Positions 41,393-50,882 of a stretch of 64,000 nt of DNA are shown piece after piece (the stretch's first letter is position 1; every line of letters starts with the position of its first letter). A program made the position numbers and the translations under genes. Source of the stretch: Bacteroidota bacterium (GTDB lineage: Bacteria; Bacteroidota; Bacteroidia; Chitinophagales; JADIYW01); the NCBI GenBank assembly GCA_016705125.1, contig JADIYW010000028.1, positions 192,064 through 256,063 of the forward strand, written 5' to 3'. The notes beneath the pieces were generated by a model. That model was not told where the DNA came from. It did not search any database and saw nothing but the letters and a program-made list of their open reading frames with translations.

Positions 41393-42532
41393 TCATTTAT
41401 TTAAAATTTCCCTCGTATTAGGATCAACTTTGTCATAATTCCATGCCTTAAAAGCAAAGTCCCATTCCTTATTTATCCGTTCAATTATATTAGGTGTTAA
41501 ATCAGGAAAAACATTTTTTTCGTAGTCTTTCACGCTTTCAAGATACTTATTTATGTTAGGACGTGCATCTTCCAATCCTCCCAAATTAAGTTCTTCATAA
41601 ATGCGCTCAATTGTTGGCCAGGTATTTTTGTCCAATTCATCAAATCCAATTTCAAGTAAATTTTCCTTGGGTACTAATTCTCTATATTGTAAATATCTAC
41701 TTAAAGTAGATTCAAAATTATAAAAAACCCTGTCTTCAATTTCCGCTTCGCTAAAATCTTGCAAAAACTGGGTGCTTATCGCCTTTTGGTATAAATGTCT
41801 TGAAGAATGGAATACTTGATATGGATTTCTATGAATAAACAAAAACTTAGATTGCGGAAAAATACTCACCAATTCCTTAATTCTACTTGTATTATGCGGA
41901 TTTTTCAACAAAAGTTTTCCATTGCCATTTATGTAAGCTATCAATTTTAACAAATAAATATAATCTCTCTTCCAAAGGCGTTTGCCTCTTGGTTTTATTC
42001 CTTTAAATAAATTAAATCGATTGTGGTAAGAGATATTTTTTGGAAAATAAAAAGAATGAAAACCACTTCTAATTGAAATATTAGAGAAGGGCTGTTCCTC
42101 TTCAGCAGGGTAATTTACATGCATAGGAATATTGTCTTGGGGTCGTTTGTGTGGCATTAGTGGACTCAACAACCATTTCAACCAAGTGCGCCCAATCAGA
42201 CTGACATTAATCAGAAAAGCCTGATAATTAGATAGATAAGCAAATTGCTTGTCGTGTGCAAATATATAATGTAAATGTGTAGTGCCGCTACGCCAATGTC
42301 CTAATATAAAAAATGGAGGTTTTGAGAAAATATCCATTTTTTTGATACGCCAATTAAAAATAATTCGCTGTAACCATTGAAATATCAAAGTACCAATTAA
42401 AAACAACCATATACGTGTGGCCATTTTCTTTTTGTCAATTTTATTTTGGCGGATAAGTTTTATCCAAACTGACAAATAGGAAATTGAAAGTTGGTGATCT
42501 TGAATTTTTATTTCCTTATTCTGCTTTTTCAT
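41393..42532 (-). CDS. PAPS-dependent sulfotransferase
   Basis: 379 residues from ATG 42532 (a TTG five codons upstream is less likely). The 5'-phosphosulfate loop is ILGHWRSGTTHLHYI near residue 77 and the 3'-phosphate motif is FLFIHRNPYQVFHSSRHLY. An amphipathic N-terminal stretch (IWLFLIGTLIFQWLQRIIF) may associate with membrane. The acceptor is unknown; the type resembles bacterial homologues acting on lipids or glycans. It follows kup on the same strand after 31 bp and may be cotranscribed. Confidence 0.83.
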   Translation of the reverse strand: MKKQNKEIKIQDHQLSISYLSVWIKLIRQNKIDKKKMATRIWLFLIGTLIFQWLQRIIFNWRIKKMDIFSKPPFFILGHWRSGTTHLHYIFAHDKQFAYLSNYQAFLINVSLIGRTWLKWLLSPLMPHKRPQDNIPMHVNYPAEEEQPFSNISIRSGFHSFYFPKNISYHNRFNLFKGIKPRGKRLWKRDYIYLLKLIAYINGNGKLLLKNPHNTSRIKELVSIFPQSKFLFIHRNPYQVFHSSRHLYQKAISTQFLQDFSEAEIEDRVFYNFESTLSRYLQYRELVPKENLLEIGFDELDKNTWPTIERIYEELNLGGLEDARPNINKYLESVKDYEKNVFPDLTPNIIERINKEWDFAFKAWNYDKVDPNTREILNK

Positions 42533-42563
42533 AATTAAAGATACCAACCAGGAATTTAAAAAA

Positions 42564-44510
42564 TTACACTTCCTTTCTTTCTAACCGAATATTTTTTGGT
42601 GGTGCCACATTTATCGGTACCGTTTCAACCTCCACATTCGACATTTCAAGTCCGAAATCAACATGATTCGGAAGACTTAATGACTTTAAGAAGCCAAAAA
42701 TTTTCAACACTAACTGATTTCCATAACTTATTTCATCATCAGCCGAAACTTTTGAATTTACCATTATAAATTTAAAATCAGCTGCCATATTATGGTTTCT
42801 TAGACTTGGATACCTGCTTATCTGATCCACCTCTCCATTTTTAACCATATCTTCTACAATTCTACTAAACATCAAATTCACCTTATGTTCTACCTTAAAT
42901 CCGAAAGTAAGATTTACAAAAAACATCTTTTTAGGAACAATCGTTTTTACAGTATAATTTTTTTCATAAGGTTCATCAGAAATATCAACATGTACAAACC
43001 AATATACATCTGCTCGTTTGGGTGTTTTTTTGAAAATAGAATACATAATATTTGAATCTATTTTTTTTATATTAGGACTTACGGCCATATAAACCAAATT
43101 TGTGGCTTCTCTAGGTACTGTTTCATCCTCCGATAAATCCATCAAAATTGGCACATATTCATCTAATTTCACCATTTGAATATGCCTATCTCTAATTTTT
43201 CTTGCCCTATACAAACAATATATGCCAATAAATAAAATCAAACCAATCAATGTAGTAAACCATCCACCGTGGGTGAATTTTTTCAGATTAGATATAAAAA
43301 ATGCCCCTTCAATAAATACAAATAATGCTGCCATGGAATAAATGGCAATAGGCGGTTTTTTTCGTAAAATTAATAATAAACTAAGTAGAGAAGTTGTAAT
43401 TAACATGTCAATTGTAATTGCCAAGCCATACGCAGCTTCCATATTTGCTGATTTTTGAAATATTAAAACCACAGCTAAACACCCTGAAAAAAGAAACCAA
43501 TTTATAGCAGGAATATAAATTTGTCCTTTTGAAACAGTAGGATAGTTTACTTTGAGATTTATCCAAAGTCTTAGTTTCATTGCTTCATTCACCAATGTAA
43601 AACAACCTGTTATCAATGCCTGGCTAGCAATAACAGCTGATACGGTTGCAATTGCAATGCCGTAAATTAAAAACCACTCAGGCATTAATCCATAAAATGG
43701 ACGAATTGCCTCTGGTACTACTGCACCTTCATACGTCATTACAAATGCACTTTGACCAAAATAATTAAGCAATAAACAAATGATAACATATCCCCAACTC
43801 ACCCTAATATTTTGTTTGCCACAATGTCCTAAGTCTGAATACATTGCTTCCCCCCCAGTGGTACACAAAAAAACAGCTCCCAAGAGCCAAAATCCACTAG
43901 GATAATTTGCCAATAAATTAAATGCATAAATTGGATTCAAAGCATGCAAAATTGCAGGATGATTTAATATTTCGATTAAACCCAGAGTCCCAATCATGGT
44001 AAACCATATAAACATAATTGGGCCAAATGCCTTTCCTACTATATTGGTGCCAAACTGTTGAATCAGAAATAGAAATGTTAAAATTGCTATTACAATAGGA
44101 ACAGTTTGCAAATTTGGAAATATTATCGTTAATCCTTCAATTGCCGAAGAAATGGATATAGGAGGAGTAATAAAACCATCAGCAATCAGTGCCGCACATC
44201 CAATCATTGCAGCTATTAGTGTCCATTGAATTTTGTACCTCCGCAAAAGGGCGTAAAGGGCAAATATTCCACCTTCACCTTTATTATCTGCATTTAGTGC
44301 CAAATAAACGTATTTGAAAGTTGTGGTAATCATTAATGTCCAAAATACACATGACATACCCCCATATACTAACTCCTTTGAAATGACATGTTCGCCAATA
44401 ATCGCCTTTATTACATATAAGGGAGAAGTACCAATATCGCCAAAAATAATTCCAAGGGTTATTAATACACCTGCAGCTGAAAACTTACTATGGTTATGAT
44501 TACCTGACAT
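42564..44510 (-). CDS. kup: Kup/KUP family potassium uptake protein
   Basis: 648 residues with about 12 membrane segments followed by a soluble C-terminal domain (from about 450). The signature GIIFGDIGTSPLYVIKAI is at the start, then ADNKGEGGIFALYALLRR and TGGEAMYSDLGHCGKQNIR, both diagnostic of KUP. It probably works as a proton-potassium symporter in the inner membrane. It is followed by the sulfotransferase gene on the same strand. Confidence 0.95.
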   Translation of the reverse strand: MSGNHNHSKFSAAGVLITLGIIFGDIGTSPLYVIKAIIGEHVISKELVYGGMSCVFWTLMITTTFKYVYLALNADNKGEGGIFALYALLRRYKIQWTLIAAMIGCAALIADGFITPPISISSAIEGLTIIFPNLQTVPIVIAILTFLFLIQQFGTNIVGKAFGPIMFIWFTMIGTLGLIEILNHPAILHALNPIYAFNLLANYPSGFWLLGAVFLCTTGGEAMYSDLGHCGKQNIRVSWGYVIICLLLNYFGQSAFVMTYEGAVVPEAIRPFYGLMPEWFLIYGIAIATVSAVIASQALITGCFTLVNEAMKLRLWINLKVNYPTVSKGQIYIPAINWFLFSGCLAVVLIFQKSANMEAAYGLAITIDMLITTSLLSLLLILRKKPPIAIYSMAALFVFIEGAFFISNLKKFTHGGWFTTLIGLILFIGIYCLYRARKIRDRHIQMVKLDEYVPILMDLSEDETVPREATNLVYMAVSPNIKKIDSNIMYSIFKKTPKRADVYWFVHVDISDEPYEKNYTVKTIVPKKMFFVNLTFGFKVEHKVNLMFSRIVEDMVKNGEVDQISRYPSLRNHNMAADFKFIMVNSKVSADDEISYGNQLVLKIFGFLKSLSLPNHVDFGLEMSNVEVETVPINVAPPKNIRLERKEV

Positions 44511-44638
44511 TTGTTTGATTTATACATCAAAAATAGTTTATTAGATGATATTTAGTCTTTTTTTATAAATAAAATTAATGTGAAGAAAAACACATATAAA
44601 ATAATTTAAATACATGATTGAAATTATACATTCAAAAC

Positions 44639-45289
44639 TTATTTCTTTTGAATTGCCAATTTAAGGCCTTCAGTTTGTTGGACAAGCATCTCCTTTCTAT
44701 AAATTATGGCACTTTCAAAATCCTTTTCTCTTACCATTTTTATGAACGTCCAATGGGGATCTTTTTCCTTATGTGCAATATAAATATCTGTAAGTAATAA
44801 ATTAACAAGCATTAAATTTTTTCTGAAAATACATATCGCCATTTCCATAACGATTTCCTTTTTGGCTGCACGATATAAAATGGCAAAATAATCAATTGCC
44901 ATTAAGCCAAAAGCTTTTGAATCTGTGCAAATTTCCATTTTTCTAATCATTTCATCTGCCTCATTCAAATCACTTTCACTCATTTGTGGAAGACTTGAAC
45001 GGAGCAATATATCCATAAGAGCCAAACTCAACTCCAAATATTCATCAAGTGCTTTTAAGTCTACTTTTCTGACGAGGGCACCTGCATATGGAACGATATC
45101 AATATATCCCTCGCTTTCAATTTTCTTCAACGCCTCTCTTACAGGTATGCTGCTCACATTAAATTTTTGAGTCAAGCCACTTTCCTTAATCCTTTCTCCA
45201 GATTTTATATTACCCGAAATTATCTCATCTCTAAGATAATCAGCCACTTGGTTAGAAATTGTACTTGTTTTTCCCGAAAAAGTATTCAT
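44639..45289 (-). CDS. GntR-family transcriptional regulator with FCD-like effector domain
   Basis: 216 residues. The winged-helix N-terminus contains VADYLRDEIISGNIKSGERIKESGLTQKF and SSIPVREALKKIESEGYI, the GntR signature. The all-helical C-terminal half fits the FadR C-terminal (FCD) ligand domain. FCD regulators often sense carboxylic acids. Target genes are not evident: kup lies 128 bp downstream and the outer-membrane-like gene 80 bp upstream, both on the same strand. Confidence 0.88.
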   Translation of the reverse strand: MNTFSGKTSTISNQVADYLRDEIISGNIKSGERIKESGLTQKFNVSSIPVREALKKIESEGYIDIVPYAGALVRKVDLKALDEYLELSLALMDILLRSSLPQMSESDLNEADEMIRKMEICTDSKAFGLMAIDYFAILYRAAKKEIVMEMAICIFRKNLMLVNLLLTDIYIAHKEKDPHWTFIKMVREKDFESAIIYRKEMLVQQTEGLKLAIQKK

Positions 45290-45369
45290 TACAAATACAA
45301 AAATACAAAAAATATATATTTTTATTGGTAATACTAAAACTTTAATTAAAAATTATTGTTAGAATAAAC

Positions 45370-46137
45370 TTAAAATTCCATTTCAAATCCATTCTGGAAT
45401 GCATATGTTAATTTTGGAATGCCAACAGGAGGTAATGCATCATAGCCTAGGTGAAAAAGGATATTTAATTTAAAATTCGAGGTTATTCCAATACCCAGCT
45501 TATTATCGGTCGAAATTCTAAAATCAGAAAAATCATTTATTTTTGGTTGAAAATAAGTAGTAGTTGAAATTGAAACATTATCTCGTGGAAACATAGATAA
45601 TGAAACATAAGAACTCAGGCGATGGTTTTTTTCAATGGTGATATTGTCCACCAATTCTTCGTATTCAAACATATATAAAGTACCAACATAACAGCGCAAA
45701 TCATCGAATTTTGATAATTTAAATCGAGGGCCAAAACCAAATAATTCGCGATGTTTTAGCTTTATTATTCTATTATATTGAGTTTGAAAAAATGCTTCCA
45801 TTCTTAGCCATTTATTTACCTTATAATTATACCTAAGGTGAGCAAATCCGCCATTTAAAAACTTTTCGTCCTTTGCCCTCAAAAAATTAAAGTCTGTAAG
45901 AAATAGGTATAGATTTTTTGTATTCTTAGATTTATATTGTAAATGGGCACCTAAACCAATTGAAAAAATTCTTTGAATATTTTTCTCAAGGTTAAATCTA
46001 GTATTAAGACTACCCTCCCATCCAGTGGTATCTGTTTTAAATCTTTTACTTTCAATGTTCACAATTTGGGCATTAATTGAATAATTAAAACCAAAAAAGC
46101 AAACGATTAAAAACAATATACATTTAATTTTAATCAT
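45370..46137 (-). CDS. Outer-membrane beta-barrel-like protein, DUF481/YdiY-like
   Basis: 255 residues with a signal peptide (cleavage after YSINAQ, about residue 24). The rest is an alternating beta pattern with many aromatic residues (FAHLRYNYKVNKWLRMEAFFQTQYN) and a C-terminal Phe, as in barrels. The arrangement matches DUF481. The function is unknown; E. coli YdiY is described as salt-induced. It lies 80 bp upstream of the GntR gene. Confidence 0.65.
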   Translation of the reverse strand: MIKIKCILFLIVCFFGFNYSINAQIVNIESKRFKTDTTGWEGSLNTRFNLEKNIQRIFSIGLGAHLQYKSKNTKNLYLFLTDFNFLRAKDEKFLNGGFAHLRYNYKVNKWLRMEAFFQTQYNRIIKLKHRELFGFGPRFKLSKFDDLRCYVGTLYMFEYEELVDNITIEKNHRLSSYVSLSMFPRDNVSISTTTYFQPKINDFSDFRISTDNKLGIGITSNFKLNILFHLGYDALPPVGIPKLTYAFQNGFEMEF

Positions 46138-46242
46138 CTATTACTTTATTTAAACCATTCTATACAATTGAAATACAACAAACAAAGATAAATATTAATT
46201 TTTAATAATATAAAATCTAAATAAAAAATTGAAGTAAAAACT

Positions 46243-46250
46243 TATTTTTA
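46243..46250 (+). promoter_or_regulatory. Candidate -7 box (TATTTTTA) before hemB
   Basis: TAnnTTTA, 14 bp before the hemB ATG. Confidence 0.45.
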
Positions 46251-46264
46251 CAAAAAATAATAAA

Positions 46265-47239
46265 ATGCAAAGACCAAGACGCAATAGAAAAAGTGAAAGC
46301 ATAAGAGGTTTGGTTAGTGAAACCCATATTATTCCTCAACAACTCATTCAGCCTTTGTTTTTATTGGATGGTTTGAATAAAAATATACCTATCAAATCAT
46401 TGCCAGGCATTGCTCAATTAAGCATCGATAATGCCCTCAAAACCATTGAAAACTGTATGAAACTCCAAGTAAACAGCTTTATACTTTTTCCAGTTGTAGA
46501 AGATCGTTTAAAAGACAAAGAAGCTACTTATAGTTATAATCCAAATAATTTTTATCTAAAAGCAATTAATACCATTAAAAAAGAATTTCCAGGTTCTTGT
46601 TTGGTTAGCGATGTAGCCCTCGACCCCTATTCTTCTGATGGGCACGACGGATTAGTAGAAAATGGAAAAATAATAAATGACAAAACTTTGCCTATTTTGG
46701 CCAAAATGTCATTAGCACAGGCTGAAGCAGGTATTGATATTGTTGGCCCATCAGATATGATGGATGGCAGAGTTGGATATATTAGACAAGAATTAGACAA
46801 AAATGGATTCCACGAAACTAGTATAATGTCGTATACCGCCAAATATGCAAGTGCATTTTATGGGCCATTTAGAGATGCGTTGGCATCAGCACCCAAATCT
46901 GGTGATAAAAAAACCTACCAAATGAACCCTGCCAATAAGCTAGAAGCATTGCGTGAAGCCAAATTGGACATGGAAGAAGGTGCCGATTTTTTGATGGTGA
47001 AACCAGCTTTGGCATATTTAGACATCATACATATTTTGAAAGAAATTAGCCATTTGCCAATTGTAGCTTATAATGTAAGTGGTGAATATGCTATGCTAAA
47101 AGCCGCAGCAAATAATGGCTGGTTGGATTATGAAAAAGCCCTCAATGAAGTGTTAATTAGCATAAAAAGAGCCGGTGCAGATATTATAATAACCTATGCT
47201 GCCGAGGAATATGCTAAATTTTTGAGAACTTCTTTATAA
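46265..47239 (+). CDS. hemB: Porphobilinogen synthase
   Basis: Condenses two 5-aminolevulinate molecules to porphobilinogen in haem synthesis. The 324 residues are family length. Schiff-base lysines lie in MSYTAKYASAFYGPF and FLMVKPALAYLDI. The metal segment DVALDPYSSDGHDG has no cysteine, so this is the zinc-independent, Mg-type class. The stop overlaps the following methyltransferase by one base (TAATG). Confidence 0.96.
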   Translation: MQRPRRNRKSESIRGLVSETHIIPQQLIQPLFLLDGLNKNIPIKSLPGIAQLSIDNALKTIENCMKLQVNSFILFPVVEDRLKDKEATYSYNPNNFYLKAINTIKKEFPGSCLVSDVALDPYSSDGHDGLVENGKIINDKTLPILAKMSLAQAEAGIDIVGPSDMMDGRVGYIRQELDKNGFHETSIMSYTAKYASAFYGPFRDALASAPKSGDKKTYQMNPANKLEALREAKLDMEEGADFLMVKPALAYLDIIHILKEISHLPIVAYNVSGEYAMLKAAANNGWLDYEKALNEVLISIKRAGADIIITYAAEEYAKFLRTSL

Positions 47240-48000
47240 TGAAAATAGATAATCCAGCATTCAATTACGACCAATTTGGACATCAATATTCAGGACAAAG
47301 AATGACCGATCCGCGGATTGCCTTTTTTGTAAATGAAGCATTGGCAGATGCCAAAACCATACTAAATGTTGGAGCCGGGGCAGGTTCCTATGAACCCGCC
47401 GACAAATATGTGATTGCAGTTGAGCCTTCAGAAGTGATGCGTTCACAAAGAATGGCTAAACAAAAAGTCCCTGCAATTATTGCCAAAGCCGACCATCTAC
47501 CATTCGACGATAATGCATTTGATGCCTCAATGGCGATGGTTACCATTCACCATTGGCCAAATATAGAAAAAGGACTTAAGGAATTAAGAAGAGTTACCCG
47601 AAATCAGGTCGTCATCATGACATTTGATCCAGATGCTTTAGATAATTTTTGGAATGCCCACTATTTTCCGGAACTAATCGAAGTGGAAAAAGCCCGTTAT
47701 CCGAGCATTGATTTTATCCAAAAATCATTGAGTACAAAATGTGATATCATTCCAATTCCCATTCCCTTAGATTGTGTAGATGGTTTTCAAGAGGCATTTT
47801 ATGGTCGTCCCGAAGCATTTTTGGAAAAAAACATCCGTCAATCACAATCTGCCTGGGGATTTTTATCTGATGAAATAGCAGAAAAACTCGTAAACCATCT
47901 TGCCGAAGACCTAAAATCGGGTGAATGGGATAAAAAATATGGTCATTTTCGCACCCAAGGCACCTTTACTTGCGCATTGAGATTGATTGTTTCAAGATAA
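47239..48000 (+). CDS. Class I SAM-dependent methyltransferase
   Basis: 253 residues. Motif I is ILNVGAGAGSYEP near residue 34-46, motif II VIAVEPSEVM and the Methyltransf_11-like LPFDDNAFDASMAMVTIHHW follows. The substrate is unknown. Translationally coupled to hemB (TAATG). A role in haem or quinone biology would be a guess. Confidence 0.83.
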   Translation: MKIDNPAFNYDQFGHQYSGQRMTDPRIAFFVNEALADAKTILNVGAGAGSYEPADKYVIAVEPSEVMRSQRMAKQKVPAIIAKADHLPFDDNAFDASMAMVTIHHWPNIEKGLKELRRVTRNQVVIMTFDPDALDNFWNAHYFPELIEVEKARYPSIDFIQKSLSTKCDIIPIPIPLDCVDGFQEAFYGRPEAFLEKNIRQSQSAWGFLSDEIAEKLVNHLAEDLKSGEWDKKYGHFRTQGTFTCALRLIVSR

Positions 48001-48025
48001 ATTTAATATTAAAAATTACTATAAA

Positions 48026-48066
48026 AAAAATCAACCTCACCACTTTATTCGGGGAAGTTGATTTTT
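48026..48066. terminator. Bidirectional hairpin terminator
   Basis: Outer arms AAAAATCAAC / GTTGATTTTT with an imperfect CTCACC/GGGGA inner stem, between convergent genes. Confidence 0.65.
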
Positions 48067-48122
48067 ATATAATTAATTAAAATAGAAATGAATGAATCAT
48101 TCACTAATTAAATAATTCTTTG

Positions 48123-48551
48123 CTATTTCTTCGTCCAATATTGCGTTCTTCCAAGCATCGAAATACCCACATATCCCCTTACTTTAAGTCGACCGTCTGG
48201 TAAAAGCTCAATTTTACAATCATATATTTTTCCATTTTTAGGATCCATTATCTTTCCTCCTTCCCAATGAGTGGCATCTTTCTTTTTAATACCCCACATC
48301 ACCTCTAAACCCAAGACTGGTTTGTTCAATTTATCTCCAGTACATTTATCACAAACCTTGCCTTGATCTTCAGCCAAAAGCAATTTGTTTATTTTTGCAT
48401 AAAAAACGCCATTCTTCTCATAAATTTCCAAATAGGATTTTTCCTTTCCTGTTTCATCATCTACTGTTTTCCAAATTCCAGTAATTCCCTCGCCAGCAAA
48501 TGTGCTTAAGCTAACAAAAAATGAAACCGCGATAAAGAATAATTTTTTCAT
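48123..48551 (-). CDS. Secreted DUF2147 protein
   Basis: 142 residues with a signal peptide (cleavage after STFAG). DUF2147 features are GITGIWKTVDDETGKEKSYLEIYEKNG, a CDKC pair near 67-70, GGKIMDPKNGKIYDC and LKVRGYVGISMLGRTQYW. The function is not known; a small beta-barrel in the periplasm is expected. Single gene with its own terminator downstream. Confidence 0.85.
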   Translation of the reverse strand: MKKLFFIAVSFFVSLSTFAGEGITGIWKTVDDETGKEKSYLEIYEKNGVFYAKINKLLLAEDQGKVCDKCTGDKLNKPVLGLEVMWGIKKKDATHWEGGKIMDPKNGKIYDCKIELLPDGRLKVRGYVGISMLGRTQYWTKK

Positions 48552-48674
48552 AGTCTAATATTTTTTTACGAATTTAAAAAAGGAATTAATTAAATAAAAA
48601 TTTTTTTTCATTTTTATATATTATGATTTTAAACTACTAACTTCGTGCCAACTTTTACTAAATCTATTTATAGC

Positions 48675-49706
48675 ATGCAACTATACAATAAGGTGGACAA
48701 AAAGATCTTAGAACAACAATTGGAATTAAGCAATATTCCACGTACAACTATTTCTTTTTACAAATACCACCACTTACAAGAACCACAAATTTTTAGAGAT
48801 GAGCTTTTTGCCAATTTATCACAAATGGATGTTTTGGGCAGAATATATGTGGCTTATGAAGGAATTAATGGACAAATTTCTGTGCCAACCGCATTAATTG
48901 AACAATTCAAACAGCGATTATACAGTTACAACTTCTTAAACGGCATTCGTTTAAATTATGCCATTGAAGATGATGGAAAGTCATTTATTAAATTAAAAAT
49001 CCTTGTAAGAAAAAAAATAGTAGCTGATGGGTTAGATGATGATAGTTTTAATGTAAGCAATTCGGGCATACACTTAAATGCAATTGAATTCAACGAAATT
49101 ATTTCAAAAGAAAATACTATTTTGGTTGATATGCGCAATCACTATGAATCAGAAGTAGGTCATTTTGAAAATGCGATTACACCGGATGTAGATACTTTTA
49201 GAGATTCTTTGCCTATCATCGTCGATCAACTAAAAGAGAATAAAGAAAAAGATTTGGTTATGTATTGCACAGGAGGCATCCGATGTGAGAAAGCAAGTGC
49301 TTGGATGAAACACAATGGTTTTCAGAATGTGTATCAACTTAATGGCGGAATAATCGAATATGCAAGACAGGTAAATGAACTTGGATTAGAAAATAAATTT
49401 TTAGGCAAGAATTTTGTTTTCGATAAACGTTTGGGCGAAAAAATAGGTCATGAAATAATCAGCAAGTGTCATCAGTGTGGAGAGCCCTCTGATACGCATA
49501 CCAATTGTGCCAATTTAGCTTGTCATCTTTTATTTATTCAATGTGCTAAATGTGCAGATAAATTTAAAGGTTGTTGTTGTGATTCTTGCACAGAAATTTC
49601 CCTTTTACCAGAGGAAAAACAAAAAGAACTCAGAAAAGGATTTGACCCTGGACGCAAGGTATTTAAAAAGGGAAAAGGACCTCAATTACTTTTTAAGCAG
49701 CAATAA
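48675..49706 (+). CDS. trhO: tRNA uridine 5-oxyacetic/hydroxylation rhodanese (TrhO/YceA family)
   Basis: 343 residues from ATG 48675, chosen because homologues begin at the MQLYNKV segment; a GTG at 48645 would add ten residues. An N-terminal acylphosphatase-like domain (PRTTISFYKYHH, AYEGINGQISVP) is followed by a rhodanese domain with active-site C198 in YCTGGIRCEKASAWMKHNGF, and a C-terminal cysteine-rich tail (CHQCGEPS, CANLACHLLFIQC, GCCCDSC). E. coli TrhO makes 5-hydroxyuridine at tRNA position 34. Confidence 0.92.
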   Translation: MQLYNKVDKKILEQQLELSNIPRTTISFYKYHHLQEPQIFRDELFANLSQMDVLGRIYVAYEGINGQISVPTALIEQFKQRLYSYNFLNGIRLNYAIEDDGKSFIKLKILVRKKIVADGLDDDSFNVSNSGIHLNAIEFNEIISKENTILVDMRNHYESEVGHFENAITPDVDTFRDSLPIIVDQLKENKEKDLVMYCTGGIRCEKASAWMKHNGFQNVYQLNGGIIEYARQVNELGLENKFLGKNFVFDKRLGEKIGHEIISKCHQCGEPSDTHTNCANLACHLLFIQCAKCADKFKGCCCDSCTEISLLPEEKQKELRKGFDPGRKVFKKGKGPQLLFKQQ

Positions 49707-49709
49707 AAA

Positions 49710-50852
49710 ATGAACATTAAAACAATTTATCTTTTCCTTATTTTAGTAATATTCTTCAAAGCCCCTACTCTATTTGGACAATCCATTGCGACTACAGAAT
49801 GGCAAAAAGTAATTCCTTCGCCTAATTTACCAAGTGAAATAAATTGTAAAAGGTCGAATAACAATTTAGACATTGCTTTTTTTAAAAACAAATATTATCT
49901 AGCATTTAGAACGGCTCCCACACATTTTGCATCAAAAAAGACTATCATCTACATAGTATCTTCTATTGATTTGAAAAATTGGACTTTTGAAAAAGAAATA
50001 AAATTGGGAACTGATGCAAGAGAGCCTAGATTTTGTGTTTATAAAGACACACTCCGGTTTCTTTTCTTTGAATCAGGCAGCTCGCTCACAAAATTTGAAC
50101 CCCATAATATTTGGAATGCTGAAACGATCGGTGACGGAAAATGGAGCGCTTTAGTTGATGTCAATCTTCCAGGATTTGTTCCATGGAGAATGCGAATTAA
50201 TAATGACACCTTGCTTTTATCAGCTTATTATGGTATTGATTTATACAAGTCTGGCCATAAAGGAAATTTGCGACTTTTCAAAAGTACTGATGCAAAAAAT
50301 TGGACACCAATAAGCGAAAAACCCCAAATAGACATTTCGGGCGCAGAAGAAGGAGAATTTATTTTTGATTCAATTGGTAATTTATTTGCCACTGTAAGAC
50401 TAGAAAGCGAAGGCGCTTTGATTTGCTCTGCTCCAAAAGACAATTTACAAATTTGGGATTTTGTAAAAACGAAGTACAAATATGACAGTGCTTTACTTTT
50501 CCTCCACGGAAATGACGTTTATTTAGTTTCGAGAAGAAATATGGACGGTGAAATGGATAAGGCAAATCCTAAAAGAAAACCTGCATTTAGAAAAAAATAC
50601 AACTTAATTAGATATTCCTTCACAAAGAAAAAAACAGCACTTTTTAAATTTAATAAAGAAAAGAAATCTTTAGAATGGATAATGGATTTTCCAAGTACTG
50701 GCGACAATGCATTCCCAGGAATTGTACAAATAGAACCTAACAAATACGTACTATTCAATTATACTAATGACCCAAGCAAACAAGAAAAAACTTGGATAAG
50801 AGGTCAATTTGGCAAAACAAACATTTATTATACTACCCTTATTTTTAATTAA
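49710..50852 (+). CDS. Secreted sialidase/glycosidase-like beta-propeller protein
   Basis: 380 residues with a signal peptide (cleavage after LFGQ, about 24). Repeated segments with S-x-D-x-x-x-W (SSIDLKNWTF, KSTDAKNWTP) and EPRF resemble Asp-box/BNR blades of sialidase-like or GH43-fold propellers. No complete catalytic set could be assigned. It follows trhO by three bases, but the functional link is doubtful. Confidence 0.55.
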   Translation: MNIKTIYLFLILVIFFKAPTLFGQSIATTEWQKVIPSPNLPSEINCKRSNNNLDIAFFKNKYYLAFRTAPTHFASKKTIIYIVSSIDLKNWTFEKEIKLGTDAREPRFCVYKDTLRFLFFESGSSLTKFEPHNIWNAETIGDGKWSALVDVNLPGFVPWRMRINNDTLLLSAYYGIDLYKSGHKGNLRLFKSTDAKNWTPISEKPQIDISGAEEGEFIFDSIGNLFATVRLESEGALICSAPKDNLQIWDFVKTKYKYDSALLFLHGNDVYLVSRRNMDGEMDKANPKRKPAFRKKYNLIRYSFTKKKTALFKFNKEKKSLEWIMDFPSTGDNAFPGIVQIEPNKYVLFNYTNDPSKQEKTWIRGQFGKTNIYYTTLIFN

Positions 50853-50882
50853 AATTTAAAAGGAGTCCTATTAACTCTATCG